This document shows, piece by piece, positions 46,865 to 57,367 of a stretch of DNA of 64,000 nt. The notes beneath the pieces were generated by a model. That model saw only the letters and a program-made list of their open reading frames with translations. It ran no database searches and was not told the DNA's origin. Where the stretch lies: positions 33,604,328 to 33,668,327 of the forward strand of contig NC_091146.1 in the NCBI RefSeq assembly GCF_041381155.1. Reading direction: 5' to 3'. The DNA is from Argopecten irradians (taxonomy: Eukaryota; Mollusca; Bivalvia; Pectinida; Pectinidae). Each line of letters begins with the position of its first letter. Positions within the stretch are counted from its first letter, which is position 1. The position numbers and the translations under genes were made by a program.

Positions 46865-47221
46865 AGACAGTGATTTTTTCTCCTTATATAACTGGGGCCG
46901 GTAAACGACCCCATTCCCAATGCCATACCCCCTATTGTTTTCCCAAGTACAATGAAAAATTCCAAAATCAAATCGATGAAAAACAAATAAAATCCGGAAA
47001 TCTCTCCCCTCCTTGTCTAATCTAAAACAAACTACTCTGAAACTGTTTCGATGGTCGTCACCTTTTGATAAAATGAAACAGTTTACTGTTTTACAATATC
47101 TAATTACATATAATACCATGTTTAGTAATGGGTAACATTTCCCCAAAACTGCTCTTTTGCGATTGAAAATTCCCAATTTGATACAAAAACTTTTTTCCCA
47201 AAATACCCTGAAAAATCACTC
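46865..47221. mobile_element. MITE, about 355 bp, with empty site in copy A
   Basis: Ends ACAGTGATTTTTTC and CTGAAAAATCACT. The flanks read GTGTAAG| and |TAAGAAGAAG, whereas copy A has GTGTAAGAAGAAG without the insert. That gives a TAA or TAAG target duplication, compatible with a PIF/Harbinger-type element. The minus-strand 106-codon ORF inside shows no transposase motif. Confidence 0.6.
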
Positions 47222-47323
47222 TAAGAAGAAGTTATTTTTGCATAAATTATGTGCCAAGATTTCTGGTGTACCTAACCTACTTACTGTATAACTTATTCGG
47301 TTATTGATGTTTTTCTGTTACAG

Positions 47324-47668
47324 ATTTAAATTAACACTTCAAAATGGCAGCCAAGCGAGAGACCAGGAGAGAGGATATCAATGAGGAAGTCATTTCCAAA
47401 CATAATGATCTTGTCTACCATCTGAGTGTACAGATAGTGGAAGACGACTTTCAGTCATTGATAGATCTATTTAAGGATTGTCCCCGCGCGCCAAAAGACT
47501 TAATCAACATTACAACTGTTCACGAGCTATTTGAAAAGCTCGAGAAAAACGAAAACATCAGCATTGGACACTATGAATATTTTACCGAACGATTAGAAAA
47601 AGTTAATAAAAAATTGGCTTCTTATGTGAGAAGAGAAGAACAAGAGATTAGAGATATCCTGAACGCAG
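47324..47668 (+). CDS. Copy B exon: start codon and death effector-like domain
   Basis: The acceptor ctgttacag ends at 47323, ATG is at 47344, and the exon closes in phase 1 at a gtaagc donor (47669). The 108 residues align without gaps to the copy A exon. Differences cluster in the second helix (IDLFKDCPRAPKD) and the last helix (NKKLASYVRREEQEIRD). The core FEKLEKNENISIGHYEYF is unchanged. The 5' flank (46400-46680 and 47221-47343) also aligns with A (1060-1320 and 1345-1459), so promoter-side sequence was copied with it. The role is the same as in A: a homotypic death-fold adaptor. Confidence 0.8.
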
Positions 47669-50600
47669 GTAAGCTTTGCATCACACAAATTTTAAAATTA
47701 TGATTTCTTCATCTAATTGGCTGACATTAATTAATTGTATACCTCAATAATAATTTCTTGTGTCCTAAAGTAATAATGTTGTCCGCCTGTCCAACTCCCT
47801 GTCTATCTTGTCGGTCCATGTAACTGTCCAAATCACTGTCCCTGCACATTATAATATATAACATATCAGGGACTTTTATACATAATTTCTAACCCTTATA
47901 CAAAGTTCATAGACAGGATTTCTCATATTTCATTAATTTTACATTGATTGTTTCCATATCTCGGCATATATATATATACATATATTATATTAATATTAAT
48001 GTATACACACATGGGCAAATAATTGACTATAATAGTTTTAACTCTGCCTTTCTTGTAGGTCTATCACCAGCGAAACGATTGCGAACGGAGCAGGAGTGTA
48101 TCCAGCAGTTAAATTCAGGTGTGTTATTAGGCTTTAGCATACTTACAGTACTGCAAAGCCTTATGCTATGGAAATTGACAACAATCCTAGCAATCTGATT
48201 GGTTCAATTATTCCAACAATTTACTAACACCATCTGATGACACAATCTTCCTACAAAATATTCCCGCCATCATTCAATATAATTTTCTGTGTGAATTCAA
48301 ATTGCTACAACACGAATAGTTCAATCACAGAAAACCATTCAAACTGAAAATATTGGACACTGACATATTCTATGTCAAAGATGATAAGAAATACATGTAC
48401 CTATAGTATACGTAATAAGAATATATTCTCAAGACGTGGAGAAAAATTGACAGAGTTGCTTCCCTTTGTTTCTCTCGGTCAGTGCACATTTGAAGGTCAC
48501 GATTGAGAAACACTAACAAGCTTCCAAATTTGGAAATTCATATCAATTACTATATTAGTTATATTGAAACTGAATGTTATCAGCTGAAAAATACTTAATA
48601 CTAGCATTGGTCGTATGGCCTGAGACAACCAATATATTGAATAGATCAACTACTGCTTTTCAAATTGATCTCTTGATCAGCAGAGACTTCATCAGCAGAG
48701 ACTAGACCAGTAGAGATTTGATCAGTAAAGCTTTGACCAGTAGAGACTTGTTCAGCAGAAGCAGAGACTTGATCAGAATAGACTTGACCAGCAGTGACTT
48801 GATCAGTAGAGATTTGACCAGTAGAGACTTGATCAGCAGAAGCAGGCTTGACCAGCAGAACAAGAGACTTGATCACCAGACTTTATCAGTAGAGCTTTGA
48901 CCATTAGAGACTTGTCCAGCAGAGACTTGATCAGAAGAGATTTGATCAGAATAGACTTGACCAGAAGTAACTTGATCAGTAGAGATTTGACCAGCAGAGA
49001 CTTGACCAGCAGACTTGGTCAGTAGAGACTTGACCAGCAGAGACTCGATCGGTAGAGACTTGACCAGCAGAAGCAGAGACTTGATGAGTAGAGACTTGAC
49101 CAGCAGAAGCAGAGACTTGACCAGCAGAAGTAGAGACTTGACCAGTAGATACTTGATCGGCACAAGCAGAGACTTAACCAGCAGAACAAGTAACTTGATC
49201 AGCATTCTTGACCAGAGATACTTGACCAGCAGAGATTTGACCTGCACAGACTTGATCAGCAGATACTTGATCAGTAAAGACTTGACCAGCAGATACTTGA
49301 TCAGTAGAGGCTTGATCTACAGAAACCTGATCAGCATACTTGACCAGAGAGACTTGACCAGTATACTTGATCAGCAGAGACTTAATCTCCCCGCAGAAAC
49401 TTAATCAACTAAGACCAGAGAGACTTGACCAGTAGAGACTTGACCAAGGCTTTATCAACAGAAACTTGATTAGCATACTTGACCAGAGAGACTTGACCAG
49501 TAGAGACTTGACCAGTAGAAACTTTATCAGCTGAGTCTTGATCAGCAGAGACTTCACCATCAGAGGCATCACCAATAGAAAATTGATCGCCACACTTGAC
49601 CAGAAACACTTAACCAGCAGTGACTTGACCAGTAGACTCTATCAGCAGAGACTAGATCAGCAGAGACTTGACCAGTGGAAACTTGATCATGGGAGACTTG
49701 ATCAACAGAAACTTGACCAACAGAGACTTTACCAGCATACTTGATGAGAGAGACTTGATCAGCAGGAACTTAATCAGCAGAAACTTGGTCAAAAGGGACC
49801 TGACCCGCAGACTTGATCAATAAACAGAGACTTAATCAGCAGACTTGGTAAGTAGAACTTTGATCAGCAGAGACCTGACCAGAGAAACTTGATCAGTAGA
49901 AACTTGATAAATAGGGACTTGACCCGCAGACTTGTTCAGCAGAAGCTTGACCTATATAAAATTGATCAGCATACTTGACCAGAGAGATCTGACCAGCAGA
50001 AACTTGATCAATAAACAGAGACTTAATCAGCAGACTTGGTCAGTAGAACTTTGATCAGCAGAGACCTGACCAGAGAAACTTGATCAGTAGAAACTTGATA
50101 AATAGGGACTTGACCCGCAGACTTGTTCAGCAGAAGCTTGACCTTCAGAAAACTTGATCATCATAAACTTGAGCAATAGGGACTTGACCCACAAACTTGA
50201 TCGGCAGAGGCTTGGCCTAAAAGAGACTTGATCAGCATACTTGACCAGAGAGACCTAACAAGCAGAGACTTTATCAATCAGCAGAGACTTAATCAGCAGA
50301 CTTGGTCAATAGGTACTTGACTAGCAGAGACTTGATCAGCAGAGACTTGAACAATAGATACTAGATTGGTAGAGGCTTGGTCACTCAGTAGACACTTAAT
50401 CAGATGAGCCTTTATCACACAGCAAACTTAATCAGCAGAGACAGCAAACTTGATCAGTAAGGACTTGACCAGCAGAGGATTGACCAACAGAGACTTAGTC
50501 AGTAGACCTGATCACTTCACAGAGACTTGATCAGCAGAGACTAGACCACCAGAAACTTGATCAGCATACTTGACCAGAGAGACTTGACCAGCAGAAACTT

Positions 50601-53600
50601 GATCTGTAGGGACTTGACAAGCAGAGTCTTGACCAACAGAAACTTGATCAGCATACTTGACCGGAGAGACTTTGCCAGAAGATACTTGATCAGCAGAGAC
50701 TTGACCAGAGAGACTTTATGTGCAGAGACTTTATCACTCAGCAGCAACTTAATCAGACGAGACTTGATCAACAGAAATTTGATCAGCATACTTGACCAGT
50801 AGAAACTTTATCACTCAGCAGAGAGACCTATTCAACAGAGACTTGATCTGTAGAGACTTGATCAGTTGAGAATTGACCTGCAGAGACTTGATCACTCAGC
50901 AGAGACATGTTCAGCAAAGACTCCATCAGTATAGACTTGACAAGTAGAGACTTGTTCAGTACAGACTTAATCGCTTAACAGAAACTTGATCAGCATACTT
51001 GACCAGCAGAGACTTCATCACTCAGCAGAGACTTGATCTACAGAGACTTGACCAGTAAAGACTTGATCAGTACAGACTTAATCAGTAGACTTGACCTGCA
51101 GAGTCTTGATCAGCAGAGACTTATTCACTCAGCAGAGACTTGATCAGGTAAAGACTTGACCAACAGAAACTTGGTCAGCATACTTGATCAGCAGAGACTT
51201 GGTCAGTAGGAACTTGACCACAGAAACTTCATCAGCATACTTGACCAGCAGAGACTTGATCAGCTGAGACTTGACCAGAGAGACTTGGTCAACATATTTG
51301 ATCACTGAGACTTGACCAGCAGAGACTTGACCGGTAGAGACTTGATTAGCAGAGACTTGACCAACAGAAACTTTATCAGCATACTTGACCAGCAGAGTCT
51401 TTATCACTCAGCAGAGACTTGTTTAGCAGAGACTCGATCTGTAGATACTTAATCAACAAAGAGTTGACCAGTAGAAACTTGATCAGCTGAGACTTGATCA
51501 GCAGAGACTTGATCAGCAGAGACCTTTTCTCAAGGTACTTCGGCTTTCCTCCAACAACAAACCTGGCACGTCCTTATATGACCTTGGCTATTAATAGGAC
51601 GTTAAACTAATAAAACCAAACCAACCTTATTTATTATAATTTCTATGTCTGTAAAACTGGAGAGGACTATTATAGTGTTAGTGTCAGTCTGTCTGTCTCT
51701 CTGTCCGTCCGCCGGTCTTTCTTTCTGGATGATGGTTTTCAGATTATAACTTCTGAATTTAGTGATAAATTTTGTTGAAACGTCATGCAATGGTATTTTA
51801 TGAGGTAACACATCTCTGGGTTGATGTTGGATTCAAAAGGTCAACTACTAATGTCACTTACTAAGAATAGATTAAGGTCAATGTAATAACAGGTGGGGAC
51901 CAGTAGGGGTCGTATAATTTGTTTGTACTGGATAAAGCTTTACTGACTTATTGATATATACTAGCTAGATAGGCTCAACTATTCTCATGAGCTAGTACAT
52001 TGTCATGTTCAGTTTGATATAGAATATCGACCTGATGTTGTTTTTGTAAGAAACGCCAAGTCAATATTTCTTTTGTGACATCACAACCAGGCTGATATTG
52101 TATTTGTCCATTGTCTAAACATTTCACTCTGCATGGTGGTGTACTATGTACTATGGCCATCGGTTATTCTTCTGTAATTAACATGAACATAAGATAATCT
52201 TTTTGACACTTTTCAAAGAATCTACATATCAAATATAAGTTTAAGGATTTGTAATTTGGTCGCTGTGGTGGTATGTCGCCCTTAAAGAATCTAAAATAAG
52301 GATATAAGGCTTTGCACTTGGCCATTGTATAGGTCCATACTGTAATTTATGAAATATATATAATTGGTTGGTCTAAATACGAAACATGTTCATGTACAAT
52401 AATTCTATGAATCTGAGAATCATAACATGTTTCTTGTTTTCTAGGTGGTCCTCCTGTTTCCGATCAAACTGCAGGTAGTTCAAGTCACACTCCCAAAGTA
52501 AGTTTCACAGGTGAAAATTTGGATATAATAAAGCGATATTGAGCATGCATTATTAACTAGTAGTTAATGTAATGTAATGTAATGTTACTAGTCATATAGC
52601 AAGATATTGTAATACAGAAATAATGTAATGTAATGTTACTAGTCATAATGGCAAGATATTGTAATACAGAAATAATGTAATATAACTAGTCATATGGCTA
52701 GATATTGTAATACAGAAATAATGTAATGTAACTAGTCATATGGCAGGATATTGTAATACATAAACAATGTAATGTAATGTTACTAGTCATATGGCAAGAT
52801 ATTGTAATACAGAAATAATGTAATGTAACTAGTCATATGGCTAGATATTGTAATACAGAAATATATGCATTAATCATAAAAACAAGGGATTTTTAGCTCA
52901 CCAGTCCAGAAGGACAAGTGTGGTTATATCTTGATGCAGCATCCATCGTCTATCAGTCCGTCCGCCAACATTTCCTTTAAATTACTATTAGGCTTAAATC
53001 TACATTTTGTTTGTTTGTTTGTTTGATTAATTAACATTCTTATTAACAGCCAGGGTCATATAAGAACTGCCTCCCATGTATGTGGTGTGTAGCGTGTATA
53101 TTGTATGAAGTGCATGTTTTGGGAGGCTGCAGTATTGTGTTGTGTCTTCTTGTAAAGTGGAACTCGTACCCTTTTTATATCACTGAAGCATGCTGAAGAC
53201 ACCGAGCAATACACCAAACCCGGTCACATTATACTGACAACGGGCGAACCAGTTGTCCTATTTTCTGTATGCTGAGCGCTATAATTAGCAGTTCTTCATG
53301 GATTTGCCCAGGGGCAGGAGTGGTGGGGCCCAATAGGGATAATAGAGGTGAATTTTTGAAATTGCTACTAGTCATATAGTTCTACATGGATTGTATTACT
53401 AGTTTGGCCAGGAACATGCTTGGGGAAGGGGAACAGTGTTTGTATAAATCTTGGCTTTGACCACCTAGTTAGTTTGGCCATGCAGGAACAAGCTTGGGGG
53501 AAGGGGAACAGTGTTTATATAAATCTTGACTCTGACCACCCTGGGGCAGGAAACATGGAGTCAAATTGTGGAATTAAAGGTAAATTATTCTGCTAATAGT

Positions 53601-55956
53601 CATAGAGTTCTGCATGGATTGTAGCCAAATTTGGCCAAAAACATCTTTGTTGGAAAGGGAACAGTTGTGTAAATTTTGGCCCTGGGCTAGTAGTAGTTAG
53701 GTCTGTTAAAAATTACTTAAAAAGAAAATCTTAAATAGATTATCTTACATGAGTGGCTATATAATATGAAAATTATCAAATGAGTTCACTAATTTGATAT
53801 GCCACGAGCCTATAGGCTAGTGACATCAAAATTATACACGAGTTTGATAAATTTCATATTACATAGTCACGTGTGTAATATTCTATTAACACATTACTTT
53901 TATTAAGAGAAAAATAAGTAAAGCTTTTAGTTTTGTCTCTATATAAAACAGAAGAAATCCGGCTCGGATGTGACTTTTCGTCTACTGAGACATCCATGCG
54001 ACGTCGACGTCATATAAATATTATGACGTCAAAACTACCTGTGACGTCACAATAGTGTTATTACACATGTGCCTTACGATATTTATGACATGGCCGTATG
54101 GCATGGCTGGACGGGTCAGTTATGTGATAAAATCTAATAGGCTATACTTTTACATGGTGGCTGAGTGGTTAAGATGTCTTGACATAATACCACAAGCCCT
54201 CCACGTTGCACCTCTGGGTCACGAGTTTTAATCCCATGTTTGGCATTTGTCAGGTACTGACTGCTAGTCCGTGGTTTTTCTCTGTGTACGATGGCTTACC
54301 TCCACAAACAAAGCTGGCACATCCTGACCCTGGCTGTTAATACGGCGTTTAGCTAATAAAATCAAAACTCTGTAGTTATGGCTTTGCTTAGTACCAGGTG
54401 GGTGATGAGGTGCTCTGAGCCTCTCGTTCATTTTAACTGCCCTGGACGCATATTTGGTTGAATACGGTAGATATCTTTGGTATTGAAACAGAGTACTCTA
54501 AACAATATCGTAGACAAGACAAGTTTTTTGAAAAAATAAGAGAGTTTATTATACCTCATGTTTATAACAGTATCTGTGATGAGTTGAAACGCATTACACG
54601 ACAGGGGAAAAAAACATAGTATTTCTCTGGGGCGCGGGCCCCTATGGTGACCGCCCGTCTTTCACACGGAGTTTATTTCCCCTTCCGATTGTACAAACAA
54701 TGACAGCACGGACGAAGCGTAAAATGTCATTTTTTTCTCATCGCAAATTTAAGTAAATTTAACCCAGAGTAGCAAATCGTGAATTTTCGGTATAATAAAC
54801 AATTTGTGTCCCCGGTGGCAGTGGAATATGAAGGTTTATTTACTCTCAGATGCAATATTTCCCTCTGGTAAGCCCTCAGTAAATATTACACCTTCAGGTA
54901 AAGAAACCTTCATATCACACTGTCACCGGGGACATAAATGCATAATATATAAATGAATTATTCTTATGTGAAATGTTTTTTTTTCTTTATTTATTTTACA
55001 GAGATCCATTCTGACCTTTTACCTATGATAGGTGAGTCTTCTCAGCTTATCCTTTGAGGTATTTACTATATGTTCATAAAGCTTATTCATTGATGTATTT
55101 ACTATAATATGTTAGTACAGTGTGAGGATGTAAAGATATTAACAGTATTAGGAGAGTAATAAAAGTAACCTTGACTCAACAATACAATTTTATATGTGAT
55201 AATTTCAGTATTTTTATGAGCTGTTTTGTCATTTTTGTTCTATTATTAGAAACAACTATTAGCATGATCAAGACAGAAAAAGAAAAAGAAATACAATTCA
55301 TGCCGACCAAAGCTTACCATGATGCTCAAGAGAAGCTCCGAAAGAACAGAGTTTTAGTGATCAAGGGGAACACGGGGACGGCAAAACGTCTACTGCATTT
55401 CAACTTGATACATTGTTGCTAATGGAGGAGGAGCAGCAGTGCAGAACGCCACTTCAGCTTCATAAAATTGAGAAATTGGATTTACTGGCTCCAAATTCTG
55501 ATCTTGCTTGTATTATTGATGACATATTTGGAGAGAGAGACATTGGTAGACTTGATGTACAAGAGTGGAACAAAAGGCTTAAAAATGTAGAAACACTTTT
55601 TGTTTGTAAACAAAACCAGACAAATTATTTAATTATCACAATTCGAAATGAAATATTTAATGTTTTGGCAAAAAACTCTCGAGGGACAGTTTTTACGAAA
55701 GACAACATTATTGATCTAAGCTCAAATGAGTACAAAATCAAGGGTGAAAAACAAAATCTATTAGCAATGTACACACCAACAAATCTGACATGGACAGAGG
55801 AAGAAGAGAAAAAAATTGTAGGTTATGCACCTCATATTGGATTCCCTCAATGTTGTCAGCTTTTCTATAATTCTGCTGAATTGCAGGAAAAGCGAGCATA
55901 TTTTTTTGAGAAACCGGTTCAATTTTTCATAGAAGCTCTGTCAAAACTACCAGAAT
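47324..55956 (+). CDS. Copy B: DED - STAND NTPase gene, truncated by an inversion junction
   Basis: Same architecture as copy A. Exons I can place: 47324-47668 (DED), 48059-48118, 52445-52510, 55002-55031 and 55250-55956. The two linker exons found in A at 6121 and 7767 were not found between 48118 and 52445. That space is held by a 15-bp minisatellite and repeats. All exons up to the NTPase join in phase 1. In the last exon, one base is missing from the Walker A codons, and the sequence ends at ...ALSKLPE, where opposite-strand sequence of copy C begins. No ankyrin part exists on this strand. It is probably a broken paralogue, or one arm of a misjoined assembly. Confidence 0.68.
48059..48118 (+). 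CDS. Copy B exon: basic linker
   Basis: A 60-nt phase 1-1 exon after tttcttgtag and before gtgtgt. It reads GLSPAKRLRTEQECIQQLNS, and the AKRLR patch is shared with copy A. It is fully in frame with the DED exon, unlike the A version. Confidence 0.72.
48650..51528. repeat. 15-bp minisatellite, roughly 190 units, in an intron of copy B
   Basis: The unit GACTTGATCAGCAGA, or GACTTGACCAGTAGA, repeats for 2.9 kb with substitutions and some units of other length. Because 15 is divisible by 3 and the unit lacks stops in several frames, both strands show long low-complexity ORFs (DLTSR/DLISR pentapeptides on +, VSAGQ/VSTDQ on -). Dense TGATCA sites. Not present in A or C. Confidence 0.93.
51529..51615 (+). 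mobile_element. SINE 3' tail
   Basis: CAAGGTACTTCGGCTTTCCT, CCTGGCACGTCCTTATATGA, CTATTAATAGGACGTTAAAC then TAATAAAACC: the same tail as 54290-54368. It sits exactly at the end of the minisatellite. Confidence 0.6.
51640..51890 (+). repeat. Relative of the 20595-21640 repeat
   Basis: CTGTCTGTCTCTCTGTCCGT and TTGGATTCAAAAGGTCAACT match the family. Confidence 0.5.
52445..52510 (+). CDS. Copy B linker exon
   Basis: A 66-nt exon after gttttctag. In phase 1 it reads GGPPVSDQTAGSSSHTPK then VSFTG, a flexible Gly/Ser/Pro linker, and ends at the donor gtgaaa. The upstream gtaagt inside it is a stronger-looking donor but would end the exon in phase 0 and open the next micro-exon onto a stop. I therefore choose the later site. 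Confidence 0.6.
52550..52866. repeat. Tandem repeat, about 45-60-bp unit, about 6 copies
   Basis: AATGTAATGTAACTAGTCAT then ATGGCAAGATATTGTAATAC recurs. Copies A (8700-8820) and C (58985-59110) have single or few diverged versions, so the array expanded in copy B. Confidence 0.65.
52890..53690 (+). repeat. 'agctcacc' repeat with nested SINE-like insertion (about 53005-53310)
   Basis: Starts TTTTTAGCTCACCAGTCCAG; later units match 2420-3386 (GGGGAACAGTGTTTGTATAA). The middle carries TTCTTATTAACAGCCAGGGT and ATACTGACAACGGGCGAACC, a different repeat inserted into it. Confidence 0.55.
53734..53886. mobile_element. Hairpin MITE, about 153 bp, near-perfect palindrome
   Basis: The left TTACATGAGTGGCTATATAA...GCCTATAGG mirrors the right CCTATAGG...TTACATAGTCACGTGTGTAA. 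The outer ends AATAGATTAT / ATATTCTATT also pair. Inserted in an intron of copy B. Confidence 0.7.
54153..54368 (+). mobile_element. Full-length tRNA-derived SINE (bivalve V-SINE type)
   Basis: Head GGTGGCTGAGTGGTTAAGA (box A) and GGGTCACGAGTTTTAATCCC (box B, one change from GTTCGAATCC). Body ACTGACTGCTAGTCCGTGG and TTTTTCTCTGTGTACGATGG. Tail CTGGCTGTTAATACGGCGTT then AATAAAA. Order and tail fit the tRNA-headed SINEs widespread in bivalves. It is the best copy in the window. Confidence 0.72.
54802..54939. mobile_element. Hairpin MITE, 138 bp, about 65-bp arms
   Basis: ATTTGTGTCCCCGGTGGCAG...ATATGAAGGTTT pairs with AAACCTTCATAT...TGTCACCGGGGACATAAAT. Sits just upstream of the copy B micro-exon. 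Confidence 0.7.
55002..55031 (+). CDS. Copy B 30-nt micro-exon
   Basis: Between ttttacag and gtgagt, coding EIHSDLLPMIG in phase 1. It is the counterpart of 10166-10195 (A) and 57557-57586 (C). Confidence 0.62.
55250..55956 (+). CDS. Copy B NTPase exon, cut at the inversion junction
   Basis: Follows tattattag and opens with ETTISMIKTEKEKE and AYHDAQEKLRKNRVLVIKGN, so the lead-in to the P-loop is in frame. At the Walker A motif one G is missing compared with copy C, and the following dozen codons also differ. The frame is regained at about 55413, giving EKLDLLAPNSDLACIIDDIF (Walker B) and ERDIGRLDVQEWNKRL, then IITIRNEIFNVLAKNSRGTV and IGFPQCCQLFYNSAELQEK. Homology to A stops after CCAGAAT (55956). 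The next bases belong to copy C in the opposite orientation and supply a chance stop at 55986. Confidence 0.72.
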
Positions 55957-57367
55957 ATCTAGATCTCCCTCACTCAATGACACTATAAACCTCATTGTAA
56001 ATCAATCTCCACCAATCTGTGTCCTCGTCAGGTTTCACACCTTTTTTCAATAGATACAAAGCTAATTCAGCTGATCCAGAATCACATGCTTTATTCAATA
56101 AGTTGAGTTTATTACCTTTTTCTTGTCAAAACTTGTCAAATTCTCAACAAATACACGAACTTTCCACACATCTAGAGAACCAATCACAGTAAGATAAACG
56201 ATACGTCTCCACCACACTCTCAAACTCTCGGAGCAAACGTTCACACGACAAATCATTGTAATGACCAGGTGATATGACAACCATGTCTGTAGATGTTTTT
56301 ACAGTCCTTAGATAACTGAGTGCTATTTCTTGGACAATGTTTTATGTAGCCGACAGGTGTTTTCTTTCCATACAACAGAGCTACTGTGACATATATAGAA
56401 TCATGATGAAATCTGTACACTTCCTCCACCAGACCTATATTTCTCCTTCCTTACCAAAAATCCTAATAGCTTATCTAAACTCTCTCTTACAAAATCTACT
56501 TTCTCCTCATACTCCCTTTTTTGTCCTTTCCTTCACTATTAACCAGTTTAATCCTAAATGCTTGTTCTAACAATGTTTTTGTTTACTTTATCAGCATTTG
56601 GGTCAAGATCATTTACCTTTATTTCCCCATCATTGAGGAAGAGAAACAGAATGGCAGAACATTCTGGTAAATTTGACAGAGCTTGTATAAAAAAATTTAA
56701 CTGGTTTCTCGAAAAAATTCTGCTCGTTTTTTTCTGTAATTCAGCGGAATTATAGAAAAGCTGACAACATTGAGGGAATCCAATATGAGTTGCATAACCT
56801 ACAATTTTTTCCTCTTCTTCCTCTGTCCATGTCAGATTTGTTGGCGTGTACATTGCTAATAGTTTTTGTTTTTCACCCTTGATTTTGTACTTATTTGAGC
56901 TCAGATCAATAATGTTGTCTTCCGTAAAAAAACTGTCCCTAGAGATTTTTCTTCCAAAACATTAAATATTTCATTTCGAATTGTGATAATCAGGATATTT
57001 GTCTGGTTTTGTTTATTGGCAAAAAGTGTTTCTACATTTTTCAGCCTCTTGTTCCACTCCTTGCACTTCCGATCTACCAATATCTCAAATATCTCACCAA
57101 ATATGTCATCAATAATACAAACAAGATCAGAATGTGGAGCCAGTAACTTCAGATCCCTAATTTCATGAAGCTGAAGTGGTTTTCTACACTGCTCCTCCTC
57201 CAGTAGCCAATTTAAAAGTTGGAATGCGGTAGACGTTTTCCCGTCCCCCGTGTTCCCCTTGATCACTAAGACTCTGTTCATTCGGAGCTTCTCTTGAGCA
57301 TCATGGTACGCTCTGGTCTGTATGAATTTTTTGTCTTTTTCTGTCTTGACCCTATTAACAGTTGTGT
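55955..57367 (-). CDS. Copy C NTPase exon with the first ankyrin unit
   Basis: Opens after tttgtattattag with DTTVNRVKTEKDKKFIQTRA, then QEKLRMNRVLVIKGNTGDGK, an intact Walker A, followed by TSTAFQLLNWLLEEEQ. Walker B is LVCIIDDIFG. Between Walker B and WNKRLKNVETLF the sequence is a few codons longer than in A (EIFEILVDRKCKE). The sensor ILIITIRNEIF follows. Extra T residues after LGTVF shift the frame. The next open part runs 56853-56554 (MYTPTNLTWTEEEE to NDGEIKVNDLDPNADK), with a compensated shift around the FF-rich segment. Further one-base differences interrupt 56554-56100. The ankyrin start NKACDSGSAELALYLLKKG is recognisable near 56060-56100. The copy ends at the junction after GGGAGATCTAGATAT. 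Confidence 0.72.

Noticed and set aside
46856-47176. 106-codon minus-strand ORF
   Set aside because: Lies within the MITE and shows no transposase or other domain.
48646-51407. Long ORFs on both strands (up to 129 codons)
   Set aside because: They are the 15-bp minisatellite read in frame, with no splice or start context.
53985-54065. Cluster of TGACGTCA-like sites as a CRE enhancer
   Set aside because: Similar sites occur in nearby palindromic elements; no independent support for a regulatory role.
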